Assembly: GCA_034620365.1 (NCBI GenBank)
Contig: JAQGEQ010000123.1
Coordinates: forward strand, 124,001 to 188,000
Source of the DNA: Pegea sp. RAD2-039
Lineage: Eukaryota; Chordata; Thaliacea; Salpida; Salpidae
Length of the DNA: 64,000 nt
Reading direction: 5' to 3'
Below, in pieces: positions 30,001-51,552 of this stretch. The notes under the pieces were generated by a model, which had not been told where the DNA came from, searched no databases, and worked only from the letters and a program-made list of their open reading frames with translations. Both the position numbers and the translations under genes were made by a program. The stretch's first letter is position 1. Each line of letters starts with the position of its first letter.

Positions 30001-30735
30001 TAAAGACCTTTAATTCCAAGAATCCATGCTTTTTTATCAATCTTTTCAAATTGTACATTCTTGAAAACAATGTTAGTGCATGGATGCATCAAGTTAGTGA
30101 TATCAAAAAAATCGAATCTGTTCAGGCCACATTCACAAGATTAGTATGTAGGAAACTTAATATTAAATATGATAGTTATAAACATCGTCTCAGTCTCTTC
30201 AATTTAGATTCTTTGGAAATCTGACGGATTACATACAACTTAATTCTTATTTTAAAATTATCCACAATTTAATTGACATTCAGTTTGATGATTTCTTTTC
30301 TATTAGTCCCTCCTTCAAGTTATATCAGCTCAGACGACACACATTGTATCTTAATAAGCCTATACCACCTGGTACAATAGTCAGACTGAATTTTTCTCAT
30401 ACCGCACAATTAGTACATGAAACCAGCTGCCATCAGACATTGCCATGTCGAAGTCACTCGCGTTGTTCAAGCAGAAGTTGAACCGTTATAATATTGCCAA
30501 CATTGTCATTTCTAAACTGTGATTTTTTCCCCTTTCTTATATTATTAACATTCCATGTAGTTGTTCACTGTTATATGATTTGAGTGATATCGAAATACCA
30601 TGTGTTACATCTTTTACTTTTTATATTCTTGGCTAAATAGAATTTAATTGTGAGAATGTGTGTTAGCGAGAGATGCTCTTTTCAGGTACCCTCCTTCGCA
30701 TTTATTGAAATAAATAAACAAATAAATAAAAATGA
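27050..30735 (+). mobile_element. Near full-length but degenerate CR1-like LINE
   Basis: Plus-strand copy, head-to-head with the 24.3-27.0 kb copy. ORF1 starts at 27,084. Its PHD-type zinc finger runs C-x2-C...C-x2-C...H-x2-C (CNKICSGEDPVIECLKCLSC then HLTC), followed by a coiled-coil-like Lys/Glu segment and a NNVIIFNVSETDKDDD block resembling the RRM-like part of other LINE ORF1 proteins. ORF2 begins near 28,230 (endonuclease: FITETWL, GDFNFGKIDWNNPN). An internal deletion near 29,418 removes about 170 codons of RT, joining LLNNQF to IYLDFAKVFDSVPH. YADD survives at about 29,704-29,715 and the 3' UTR and tail at 30,525-30,735. Many stops and frameshifts make it inactive. It is the best local guide to full element structure. 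Confidence 0.85.
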
Positions 30736-31260
30736 AAACACGTCTTAAACTACCTTTAATGTTCTTAGAAATAAAAAAATACTTTATTTTTTATTCAATT
30801 TCCGAATTATTTTTTTATTTTTTATCTTTGTTAACTTTCATCTTTTAAAAAATAGAAACTAAAATCAAGAAGAAGCTGATAGTAGGTTAAAGACAGTTAA
30901 TTAACAAAAGCCCGTTAAAGTGTCGAAAAATAGATCTTCAAATTTAAAATATTTATTAAAACAAATTATAACAAAAAAGTTGATGAAATTTTTATAATTT
31001 ATATATTTAAAAATGGATTTTTCTGTTTAAATCGTTCCTAAGACTAAATAAATCAAATAATTTTATCTTTTTATTTATTCACAGCATTTGATTTCTCTTT
31101 CTAAATCATTTTAAATCGATAAATTGTCTGCATAAATGTTAAATAAACATCAACAAACAATAAGGAATTATTTAACATTTTATTTGATTAAAATACAAAG
31201 AGATTTGCTATTAGAATAAACAATTAAGAAAAAAGAAATTAACAGATTCAATCAGAAACT
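30736..31260. other. Region between LINE tail and gene B 3' end
   Basis: AT-rich. It probably includes the 3' UTR of gene B; a TTTATT (AATAAA on the minus strand) lies near 31,178. Nothing else is recognised. Confidence 0.4.
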
Positions 31261-36979
<5,719 letters not shown>

Positions 36980-39900
36980 GTTTGTATAAAGTCTGTTGAT
37001 GAAAGAAATTATTTTTTCGAATTATAATTTAAGCAAAAATAGTTGTTAACATTAAACAAAATAGTTTCAAAAATCAACAAAGAAAAAAAACGATTAAGAA
37101 ATATTTAACTTAAATTTTAAAAAATAATTTAATTTTAATTTTAAAAACTAGTTCGATGTCATCAAAAACAATAAGATTTTCAAAACAAAAATTTTTTTTC
37201 CTTTACGAAATTTATGAAAGTTAAAACCTTCTATGATTTCGTAAAAATAAAGAATAAAAAGTTATTTAATTCATAAACTATAGAAAATATTTAGAAGTTA
37301 TTTAAAAATTAAAAAAAAAAGATTCATTTCAAAACTTTTTTGTAAATTTGAAATGATTATAAATTATTTTTTGAACACTCACTTTATAAGAAGCTTTTGA
37401 AATTAACCGAAATTTGGCAACAGACTGATAAAATATTGTTTTCCATTCTCTCGGTTCTTCTTTTTTTCAGCTCTCAAACTCAGCTATTTTCCAGCAACGA
37501 GATTTGTAAAGAAACCGTTTTTAAGAGATATTTTCAAAAAAATTAAAAGCAAAACTAAAATAGTTTTGTAGAACACTTTTGTTAAATTTGTTAATGAAAA
37601 ATTTTAGAAAAATATTTTTTTTCAATTTTTAGCTTTATCCTCAGGTTTCAGTGATTTGTAAGTTTCAACTGATAAAGACGTTGGAATGATTGAAAACAAC
37701 ACAAAAATTTAATTATTTAACATTTCTTAAATTATTTAGAGAACAAGGTATTTACAAGTATTTGTAAATAATTGTAGTTTAAAAAGCAGAAAGTTAAAAA
37801 AAGTATCTTGAGAGCTTAAAAATTTCACAACTTAATTGAGACTTAATTCAAATTTTATTAAAAAGCAAATAAAACTCAATTAGGACTTTAAGTAAACAAA
37901 TTTTAATGACATACTGATGTCAATAGCAACTATATCAAAAGCCATCACTACATAAGAACCATCTTTTAGTTCCAGTGAATTTTCTCTTATCAGACTAATA
38001 TTGTTTTAAATACGAACAAAGTATATTTAATTGTGTATTTTGAAAGAATAAGTTTTTAAACTAGAAAAGAAATATAATAAAATGAAAATGAAAATGAAAA
38101 GTTTTTTTTATTATTTTATAAAATTGTAACCGCTAGTAGACGCAGTTTTAATTAATCTTTTTGGTAGATCAAAAAGAACAGTTGTATACTATAAGTTTCA
38201 AAAAAATGATTTGTCACTACAACTTTTATAAGGTTGTTTGTAACACGTGATGAACTACAATTAAAGATTAAATAAAGTAAAAAGGAATAAAAGAAATAAA
38301 TATCGTGTTACTGAGAATTAAATGATAAATAATAAATCATCATCATGTAAAGTTAAGGTAATTAGGAAAAACTGAAAGCTTTCATTGAAAATTTTCTTTT
38401 AAGGAGTTCAAGTGGGAATGCTTAGTTGAAGTTTGAATCCACTAGAAGCTAATAATGATTATTTTTTCGAATTTTAGCTCAAAAAATTATTTGATTATTT
38501 GAATATTGTAAAGAGAATTAATGAAGTAGAAACTTAAGGATAACAAATATGATCTTCAAACTAAAAGAAACCAAAAAGAAATTATGTAAACATGACTTTA
38601 TTGATTTGCTATTCATTATAAACTTAATAGTTAAATGTAACTTTCAAACAATAGATTAGACAAATCATTCTTTAAATATATTTTTGTTTGGTAAACAACT
38701 AAACAAAGTTTAAGTAGTTAATTTCTAAAAACTTTAATAACAATTAATTTAGAACTGAAAACATTCTGTGGTTTTTAGAAACTAAAAAAAATTAATAATT
38801 ATTAAATTAGAAATTAGAAATAAAAAATAACCAAAAGTCAAGTTTCTCAGAAGAAATTTCCACTTTTTTGTAAAACTCCCATCAAATCATTTTTTAAAAG
38901 ATTAATTAATAATATTACCATCAATAAAATTCTTATTTCATTCAAATTAGAGCTTCTGGTGAAATTAAAGGAACTTCAGTTTATAAACATAAAATGTTTT
39001 TGAAAAGATTTAAAACTTATTTAATCAATTTAATTTAAGTAAAAGCAATTTGTTAAGCAAAATTACAAACAAAATTTAAACTCTATAAATGCTATAGTGC
39101 AGCGCTTAATTACCTTCGTTTAAGCGTTTCAAATAAAAGCACCGCAACTACAAGCCTTTGTTCGATTTACAATTTTCAATTCGTTTATCTTTTACCAACA
39201 TACTTGATTATTTAATTATTTAATAATTAACTTCAATTCTTAATTATTTATTATAACTAATTATTATATAACTGATATTAAATGAAACAAATATAGAGAT
39301 TGGATTAATGAGTAAGTCCATCATTTAAAAGTATACTTCTAAAGCGCTACCTTGGGACTAATGGGCATTCATGGTAATTATGGTAAAAAGTGCGGTCTTA
39401 GTACGATCCAGCTATTTAGTTGGGGAGAATGTGAATCATTTGAGTTATATATAAGAAATATTACACCGCTTACATAAGTTGTCAAGTTATTATGGCACAT
39501 TCCAGAATACTAATTCACTCTGTCATTCAATCTTTGTTTACCGTTGTTGATAGTCGCCTTTTACAATTGATAAAACTCTTTTAATGATCTAATATCACGA
39601 CAAGTTACCTAAACGACAGTTTAAGACATCTTTGAGTAGCTGAACGACTAGATAAACAGAACATGATGAAATCTTTACGAATCTCAAAGGCAGACTTCAG
39701 CTTCTCTTATAAAGGCAACTAAAAGAATATGATAAGATCGGTATAAAACAATAGTTATAATAATAAATAATTATATTTTATAAAAAAAAAGTTACCCTAC
39801 TATTTATTTTTTTAGATTAAAAAACTTAAATTCAACTAAATACGTTCCAAGCGACTTAACTATTAAAAGAAATAGTACATAGTTGGTATAATCTGTAAGA

Positions 39901-42900
39901 AACAGGAATAATGAAGTAACTTAAATGCAGTTTCGAAAATATCTGAAATTGTGACCTTAATATTCTATAATTCTTTTAAGATTTTTGTATCAGTAAAGTC
40001 TATTAAAGTATTAAGTGCCATCAAGTAGTAAACCACATTGTTAACTTTAAAGAATCTTTAATCTTTGACTGTTGGATATATAATCAATGCATCACCGCTA
40101 AGTTTTTGCATAAGGTTGAATTCATAGAAAAAAACATTTTCTTCAAATATGAGAGTTAAATGAGCTTATTTAACAATTCCAACATTTTATTATAGTTTCA
40201 TAACTTAGGCAAGTAGATAATTCCTTTTAAAAGATTTTTTTTCTGATGTTTCTAACTTAAAGAAAAACTATTTTTTATCTTGCGTGCCAACTTAAGAGGT
40301 TTTCATTTTGTTTTTCTTAAAAATAAGTTTTGTAATATCTCTTAGCATTAATCTACTAAGAGCCTTTTATTACTTTAGAATAAAGATTTGTTAAATAGAT
40401 TTAGAAAAATATAATATAATATAAAATATATCAACTATTTTTTTCTACCCGAACCTGTTGAATTATCCGATTTTAAGAAACTTTTTTAAGTCTCTGCTTA
40501 TTTGTTGGTAACAGTAAAAATCTTTTTCAACCAAAACTAGTTTTTACTTAAAATTTTATCCAAAATATTTAAATCAACAAGAATATAATTACTGCAAGTA
40601 AAAATTATTAATTAAGATTATCATTAATCTAAACCTAAATGCCTCAGTTGTAATGTAGATATTACTTTAGTTAAACATTATTTTTAAACTTATTAATTTC
40701 TTCAAAAAAATATATTTTAAAATAAATGAAAAGGTACCATAATTTTGTAATAAATAATAATAAATTTGTTTTTTCTGCTTTTCATAATCTTTTAAAATCA
40801 ATAAAATGTTATCTACTTCAAATTGAGAAATTTTTAATTTTCAAATTGATTGTTAGAGACAACAAAAAACCTATTTACTTATATTTTGAAAAATTTTGTA
40901 AGTCAATATTTATACCCTTGTTAATATGAGCAGAGTAATTCTATAAATTGTCTCATAGTTACAAATAGTTAGATTTTCTTATGAAATTATAACATTTTCA
41001 TTTAAACTCTGATTTTCGAAAAAATTAATATTAGAGAGACTATTAAACTTAAATTATTGAACTTCATGAATAAGGTTAGTACAAATTTATTTTTAAAATT
41101 ATTTAAAAACTTTAATGTCAATATATAGGCATCTTAAACATGTTTTGATCATTAATTTCACAAATAATTCTTTCAATTTGTAAAAATAATTTACTTTTAT
41201 CTGACAATTTGAATTTTTATTTAAATAAATGGTTTAATTAATAAATTTTAATTTAAAAGACTTTTTGAAATTAAACAGATTTTGTTTGAGCTTTTACTTA
41301 AATATCCGATTTAACATGTTTAATACAGGCAAACCTTCTAACTGGGTTTAAAAAAATATGTTTATTGCTTACTTAATGTCATCTAAATACTATAAACAAT
41401 TACTATATAAGGTTGGTTAGCTAGTCTGACACTAACTTTTGTAATCAAAGTTTCGTCATTTCGCACTAACATGACGATTTCAAAAAAATAAAACTAAATA
41501 AAAAATTAAATAAAAAATTAAATTAAAAAAGATTACTAAGACTTCACTTTCTTTATTAAATTTATACTACGTTAGATGAAAATCTTTAAATCTTTAAAAA
41601 TGTATTCATTTTATATTTACTTTCTTAGATTTGTTTGGTATAGTTACGAGTAACTATTATTCTACGGCAACTGTGTACTAAATTTGCAACTTAAATTGTC
41701 TTATTTCTCAAATAAGATGTAAAACTTCTTTTAGTCAGTATAAATTCAATTTCACAAGACAAAAAAATTTATCAACTTAAAGAAACTCATTTAAAGTTTA
41801 AAATTTTACTAAGTAAACTTGTAAAAAGGAGAATTACAAGATTATTGTAGAAGTTGTTCTCTTAACAGCTTAAAGATTCTTTCCAACTATAATCTATTAA
41901 TACTACTATAAATCTATAATACTAATCGTACTAATAGCAATAAGCTAGATTAAACTTTATTGACGAGAGCGCAGTTTATGTTAAGTACTATGTTTAGAAT
42001 ATCAGATAGCTGTCTATTCAATACGAGAACTAAAAATTGAAAACTAAAACTTTCCACCACATAGTTCGTGAACTTCGTGTAGCAAATGACGCTAAATTAG
42101 TACGTTTTTGGAACATTTATGTTAATCAAATCTCTTACAATGTAGAAGGAATGAATTTTTAAAATGCAATAGATAAAGTTTATGCCAACAACGAATCCTA
42201 AATCTTATACTATTGAAAATTGGATGCATTAGAAAGTATCTAAAAATATTGCATGCATAAAAATTGTCGGAAAAATCCTTATGATAAGATACACCAAGTA
42301 GCGATAAAAAGTACAATCGCAGAATGTTTTCTGTTTAAATGAAGGCTAATTAAGCCAATATTTGAAAGGTATATCCAGCTGTATTTCTTATAGTGGCGTG
42401 ATTGCAATCTGACCATGAAACCCTTACTTTGCTACAAATTAATTGCCAGAAGAAACAATGGTTTAAGTTTTTATAGACGCAGGCTACACGAATGCAATTA
42501 ATACACTTTTAAAATTTTGTAGAAAAAATCAGCTTCCTATGCTTACTTCAACAAAAAGTAATCTAATGATAAAGTTTAGTCATTTTATAATACATTTCAA
42601 CGTAGAAATACAAACTTCTTGTTGGTATAATTGAACGCTGTTTGTATAAAAGAGGCCTTAAAAACAAATTAACAAATCAAATTGTAGTTTTTTCAACCGC
42701 TTTTATAAGTATTTCTGGAGTTCAAATAAGTCACATATTTGAAGTTATAAATGAGTTTGCGACAAACCAAAAACAGCAAAAAATACCTCTGTTTTTCTAA
42801 TTTGTGTTTTTCTTTCAATTTATTTCTTAAATTGCCTTTAACAATTTCTGTGAGTATCAGTTTTATGCTATGATTTACCGAGTTTTGACTACAAATAATT

Positions 42901-44035
42901 TCTAGATGCCTTACTTAAATAGCTCTTCTAATTTTTTGAAGTACAAACTAAGCTTTATTATCTTAGTCAGTTTTTGCTATGAGTAGACACGACTACTGAG
43001 TTAGGTATATAACTACTATTTTAGTTGATTATTAACCATTAAAAGTGATTAATTTTGTAATTATACAGGTTTTTTATGTAAATAAACCATTTTGTAAGCT
43101 GTTAAATTCTGGAGAAATGGTTTTGATCAAAGTGCTGTTTCTCTTTGTTACTTATATTTAATTTAACTAATTAATTAATTATAATAATAATAATACAATT
43201 TGGCTCTTTGAAATAGGATAGTTCATATCACGGTAAATGGCACTTATAGATCGATTAACTGAATTATAAAAGAAATAAAAAGAATAGAAACAGATTAGAG
43301 AGAAGGTAGAACTAAGTCCTAAGGTAATGTAGAAAAGAAGATCTAAAATACAACCTTTTAAATGATACATTCAATGGTACATTGATTAAGAGATTTAAAA
43401 GTTTTAAAATTGAGAAATATGAAATAGCTAAAATAGTAATTAATAATAATTTAATTAATATTATGTTACTTATATTTTAAACTTAAATAAATCGTTGTCA
43501 GTTAACATTTTTATAAGTTAATATGATTTTGTGAGGTTCATGTTGACTGATATATATTTTTTTCTATCGACAAATGAGCTCTGATTAATATAAAAGGGTA
43601 GCTAAAGTATTCTACCTCTTTCAGATTAGTGTTCCGTAACATGATCTATAAGCAAGGTGTATGATCTCAAGATCAACGGATTGTAGGTTTATTATAGTCT
43701 TTCCTACATTTGATGGCACTACTTAAATAACACTACTTAAAGTACCTCATTATGAAATCATAGCAGGGAAGCTTTCTTTTTAGATTTTAGAAAAATATGT
43801 AATAACTTAGTTGAAATCTTTTTAAAAAAAATTTGTGACAAACAGATATTCAAAAATAATATAAGGTAAGAATTAAAATTTCAATAAATTTTTTCAGTAA
43901 AAAAAGGCTTTATAAATACAACAAAATTTTACTACTTGAAGTACCTCATAATAAGATGTTTGATTTTTGCTCAATAAATTGTTAGATAAAAGTTTAGATT
44001 GAGATAATAATGGAATAAAAAATCCTTTCATGAAA
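36980..44035. other. Seven-kilobase gene-free stretch upstream of gene B
   Basis: It should include the gene B promoter and 5' UTR. An AG acceptor a few bases before the ATG (near 36,990) suggests a 5' UTR intron or trans-splicing. No exon with coding character, RNA gene or transposon landmark was found. Short open frames near 40,730, 42,120 and 43,180 look like chance in AT-rich DNA. An ATA/ATTA microsatellite lies near 43,165-43,195. Confidence 0.5.
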
Positions 44036-44039
44036 TATT

Positions 44040-44725
44040 GGTTCAAGGAATTTGCAGTTTAAGGAAGAAACCTCTAAATTCAGGCTTTGCGGGCTGAATT
44101 CTGAGTTGCCAGTTCATAGACCAGGTTTCTACAAAATCTAGTGCAGTTTGAAGTTTTGAAGGATTATATTTGAACAATAATAGTTTGATGTCATTTGCAT
44201 ACACAAACACTGTGACATCATCTACTGCTACAAGTCTTCTGATGAGTTTTTTAATAAAAATTGACACTACACATTGTAGAAAACTGGTGTTCTATCAGAT
44301 GTTGACTTCATTTATGTTTTCAACTCTACAGAACACCCATATTATTTACTCAAGGTTTACTAGCATCCTTAAAGATTCAATTGAGAAGTTCATAGTTTCT
44401 TTTCGAGTCAACAAAAACCTCAAAATTTGAGAAATTAACAACATTTAAAAAACCTCTTATACAAACAAACTAAAACAGACCCTTCCATCAAACCTCTGTA
44501 CAAAGATCTTTGTAAAATTTACAAGAAATCTATTTCTAATTTCTATTTAGGAAGAAATAGTACTTTGCTATCTTCACCTGGCAAAAAGAAACGTTTTGTA
44601 GCTTCATAAATCACAAGCTTAAAGCGAGATCTCAAATACCTCCCTTGCTTTACAAACAAACTAAAACAGAGCCTTCCATCAAATCTCTGTACAAAAATCT
44701 TTGTATATTTCTAACTTCTACTTAG
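44040..44725. mobile_element. LINE fragment with internal inversion
   Basis: 44,043-44,267 on the minus strand encodes part of the RT (FIKKLIRRLVAVDDVTVFVY then ANDIKLL, so the YADD box reads YAND). From about 44,275 to 44,720 the + strand carries the upstream linker/pre-RT part of the same element (the ATCAGATGTTGACT block, then TATTTACTCAAGGTTTACTA, then a partly duplicated TACAAACAAACTAAAACAGA segment at 44,460 and 44,650). The 5' portion is therefore inverted relative to the 3' portion, the arrangement left by twin priming. The 3' tail is absent. The fragment abuts the inner edge of the right duplication arm. Confidence 0.65.
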
Positions 44726-45330
44726 ATTATACAAAGCTTGTATTTCTAAAACGTTAAACAAAAGTTAAATAAAACTTCAGCTTAGTAATGACTGAGTAAA
44801 CAACACCAACATAAAAATAAAAATGATTTAGAATTTCTTAGAAATCAATGACTACTAAAAGTTGTTAGACAAAATTGACTTTTTATAACTATATAACTTA
44901 TAACTAATAGTAACAATTTTTAAAAAAGATTTTACAACTAACAAATTGTTTTTTTAACAACACCACTATGTGATGAGCTACGAATAAACGTTTACAATTT
45001 GTTTTTTAACTCACTGCTTACATACTATCAAAAAGTTTCAAACAAAAATCAATAAGGCTATGTTTTATTTCATACAATTTAAGCAAAATATTCAACGTAA
45101 TTTTACAAGATTTTATTGTAGAGTTTATCAATAAATTGAGTTATGAACTTCTTAGTTATTGATTGAGATATAATTTGGGATATAAATTAAAATAGAATTT
45201 ATTTACTACAAACAAGGCAACTAACTAAAAATAAAATTTGCAAGATTTTATAATCATAATTTATACCTTAATTTGAAAATTTAAACATTCGTAAGAAGAA
45301 AGATACAATTAATGTGAAGAATCAAATAAA

Positions 45331-48487
<3,157 letters not shown>

Positions 48488-49435
48488 CCTAAATTAATTT
48501 TGTTTCAGCTGTGAATAAAAAAGTAGAACTTAACAAATTTATAGAGATTCTATTAAATGAAATAAGATGTTAAAAAGGATTTTTTAAAATCACAAGAACT
48601 TATTCTTAGCTGCTTTCATATTAAGTTTAACTGAGTTTTAAATTTGAGTTGGTAAAAAGCAACACAAAAGTTTGTAGGTAAAAAAATTAATTAAAAGAAG
48701 ATAGTTTCCTTTCAATAAAAATGTTATTTGCAACAAAGTCTTTACAATGAATATTAATAATTATAAATGTTGCTACATAAATAAATAAATATTCATCTAC
48801 ACCATAAATCTTCTAACTAAAAGTATAAAGCTTCGTTCAGTTTTTTTAATGAATATAAAACAACGTAGTTTCAAAATAAAACTGTTCAAAAAATCGTCAC
48901 GATCAATTAAAGATCATTTCACGAGCTTTCTTCCATAACTGCAATGTAACTAGCAAGGTGACTGAATCTAGACAATACTTTTGCTGAATTCATTGTTTGG
49001 TTAAATTTTCGATATTAAAAAATCATGTAATCCACAGCATTAAGCATTTTCATTTAAGTAAAACCTCTAAATGTTTGCTCAAGTTAAAGCTATGTTTGTT
49101 TGTTGTAGGAAAATTTCAATAAGAAGGTCAGCTTAAGATTTAGTAAGCTGCTTAGACATTCAAAAATCTACAGACATAAATTATAGACGAACTTCTTTTT
49201 TCAACATTCGACTTAAAATGCTTTTTAAAATGTAAAGTTGAACAAGTAAATTGAAAGTGATTTTAGTTAATATTAGCTTAGCATTTATCTGAACACATCA
49301 TACTGAAAGTTGTACTCTAATACTTAAAAAATGACTTAAAACTCTAATTTCAGTCAAATTTTAAAATTTGTAAAATTTCTACTTTTAGATTTGGTAACAA
49401 CAACAGCAAAAATAAATTTAAACAAAATTTACTTA

Positions 49436-49497
49436 TTTTAATAAATAGAAAAGAGAGTTCCTAAACAGAGCACCTCCCGCTAACACACTTTCTGAAA
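49436..49497 (-). mobile_element. LINE 3'-tail fragment in right arm
   Basis: AGTTCCTAAACAGAGCACCT followed by CCCGCTAACACAC is the reverse complement of the LINE 3' terminus and pairs with the left-arm copy at 12,729-12,800. Confidence 0.75.
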
Positions 49498-51394
49498 TTG
49501 AAAAATTTAAATGTTGAAGACAAAAAGTCAATTTCAAATAAAATAAAAAATAAAAAGCTAATGTGTAACAGGCTAAAAATCAAACACTAATGAGTGTTTG
49601 CTGTTAACCATAGTTTATCTAGGTTTAAAAATTAGCCAATAATTAATTAAAATTTAATGTTGTTAAGTTCACCAAATATCCTAACAAAAAAATTGTCACA
49701 GTAAAGAGTTGAAATATTGGAAAAGTTAATAATAATTTTCAAGTTCTATACAAGTTAAACTCATTATAAACAAACAAAAACTTGATTAAGATGTTGTATA
49801 CATTTTTCTGAAACGATAGTCATTTACATTTTTTTATAAAATTAAAAAAAAACTGTTTTTTTTAAATAAAGCACAAAATCAATTGGAAAAAGCTTTTATA
49901 ATAAGTTAAGATATTTATACAATTATAAGCAATAATATCCTTTTAGATGACTAAGCATATAAAATTATTTTAAAACTTTACTTTTAATTCAATATTTATT
50001 GAAAACTTTGTTAATAATTGTTAAGAGTAAACTAACAAATTAAATCATTTTTCTATTGAGAATTGGATTACAAAAAACATGGTATATTTTTCAACTTTAC
50101 ACCCTCAGACAAATATGCTTTTTCGTGAACTTAAATCATCTTATACTACTTTTCTTATTAAAGAAGACCATAAGAAGATAAAAAACATGATAACAACTTT
50201 TTACATAAAAATTGATACTGGAAGATAGTTAGATTTACATACACATATTAAAAAACTATTTGAATTGTGGTAGAAATTTCATTTCTTGATATATCGTTTT
50301 CTTAAATTGACAGATCTTACATATTTTCAATACAAGTTGTAGTTCAAATCAATAAAAAGACAAAAGAATTAAATTAAAAAGTGAAAGACTTTCTAAAATC
50401 TTTAAAAGTATAAATAAAAAGATTTTAATAATGTCTTAACTGATAAAACTAAACAACTAAGAAATATAAAAAGTACATTTAATCTTAGTGCTTTTTTGTA
50501 TGGATTTGCTTCAAAACTTTACTATCAATTAATTCTTCTTTTTTATCTAAAATATAATACTCTGTTTTCATATAATTGATACCCTTAAATATTTTTTTTT
50601 AAAAACTTACTAAGAAATCGCATACATTAATTATGTATTTTTGATTATAAATTTGCCGTTTATACTTTGATTCACAAATTTTGGTTTTTTAAGTTTGGAA
50701 ATGGCTAATTACAGATACCACAGCAATGTTCAAATCTACTACCGTGGCTAGACAACTTGCATGATCAATGAAAAGACAAGATGCGCATAGCAAGTGATAG
50801 AAATAGATAGATCAACACTCTTGCTCGAAATTTTTATACACTTTAAATGAGAAATTTTAATACTTATGTTAAGTCTTAGCAATAACAAGTAAAAGGCTCA
50901 AGAAGCAAACTTTTAACTAAGCAATTTAGCAGCTAACTATCTGAAAGTATTTGCTTGTTGATCTTGTTTGGTTAGATCTTACTGAAAAATAAATAACTTT
51001 TTAGCCTTTCGAATTGATATCACAACAATCCAAGTAAATTAAAATTTTATTAAAAGACGAAAAATAAAACAGCTTTATTTAGTAAATAAAAGAACAAAAA
51101 AACTAATCAACGTAATTTCGACTATAAAATTAAACTTTTAAGGATAAATCATTTTTGAAAATTGCTGGAGTTGTTTGGGAGCTTCTTGGCGTGGTTACCA
51201 TGGTGTTTCTCCAAATACTTGAATAACTTAGAGGGAATATTTAAGAAATTCTTGCAACTATTATGTCCTTTGAAAGTTGAACAAAATTACGGAATTTTTG
51301 TTCCACTTTTAGAAGATTTCCTTAGATTTCTGCTAATAGCGAATATGTGCCTGTGGATAATGTTTAGCAGCATATTCTCTTCTACAAATTTTAA

Positions 51395-51552
51395 ATGGGA
51401 AGGTTTTGTTTGTAAAGATTGGATTTAATATGCCGGTTAAGGCTAGTCATATGTGCAAATTGTCGATTGCACTCACTACAAACAATTGTACTTTGATTAA
51501 ATGTCTTACGAGCTTTGTGGTTTGTATGCAATCGTCTGCAGATAATCTCTGC
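51395..51552 (-). other. C2H2 zinc-finger-like coding segment just past the long gene's stop
   Basis: Continuing in frame after the TAA at 51,553-51,555, the minus strand encodes TIVCSECNRQFAHMT then SLNRHIKSN before a new stop. The Cys-x2-Cys-x4-Phe-x5-Leu-x2-His spacing is that of a classical finger; the second His position is Asn. A possible intron with a GTAAAC donor in the codons after TPQYS (about 51,635) and an acceptor CTAACTAAG just past the stop would splice this segment on in phase. So this may be an alternative last exon, or a tail lost to a nonsense mutation. Confidence 0.4.

Larger units (their letters stand above)
48488..51552. other. Right-arm flank and 3' region of the long minus-strand gene
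   Basis: 48,488-50,447 is the outer flank of the right duplication arm and has no gene. It includes the LINE tail at 49,436-49,497 (minus orientation). 50,448-51,140 is unassigned AT-rich sequence. 51,160-51,552 is downstream of the long gene's stop and includes a C2H2-like coding remnant or alternative exon; TTTATT (AATAAA on the minus strand) lies near 51,073. Confidence 0.5.

Noticed and set aside
40726..43370. Short open frames at 40,726, 42,122 and 43,179
   Set aside because: Low-complexity, hydrophobic or Lys/Asn-rich chance frames in AT-rich DNA without splice context or motif.
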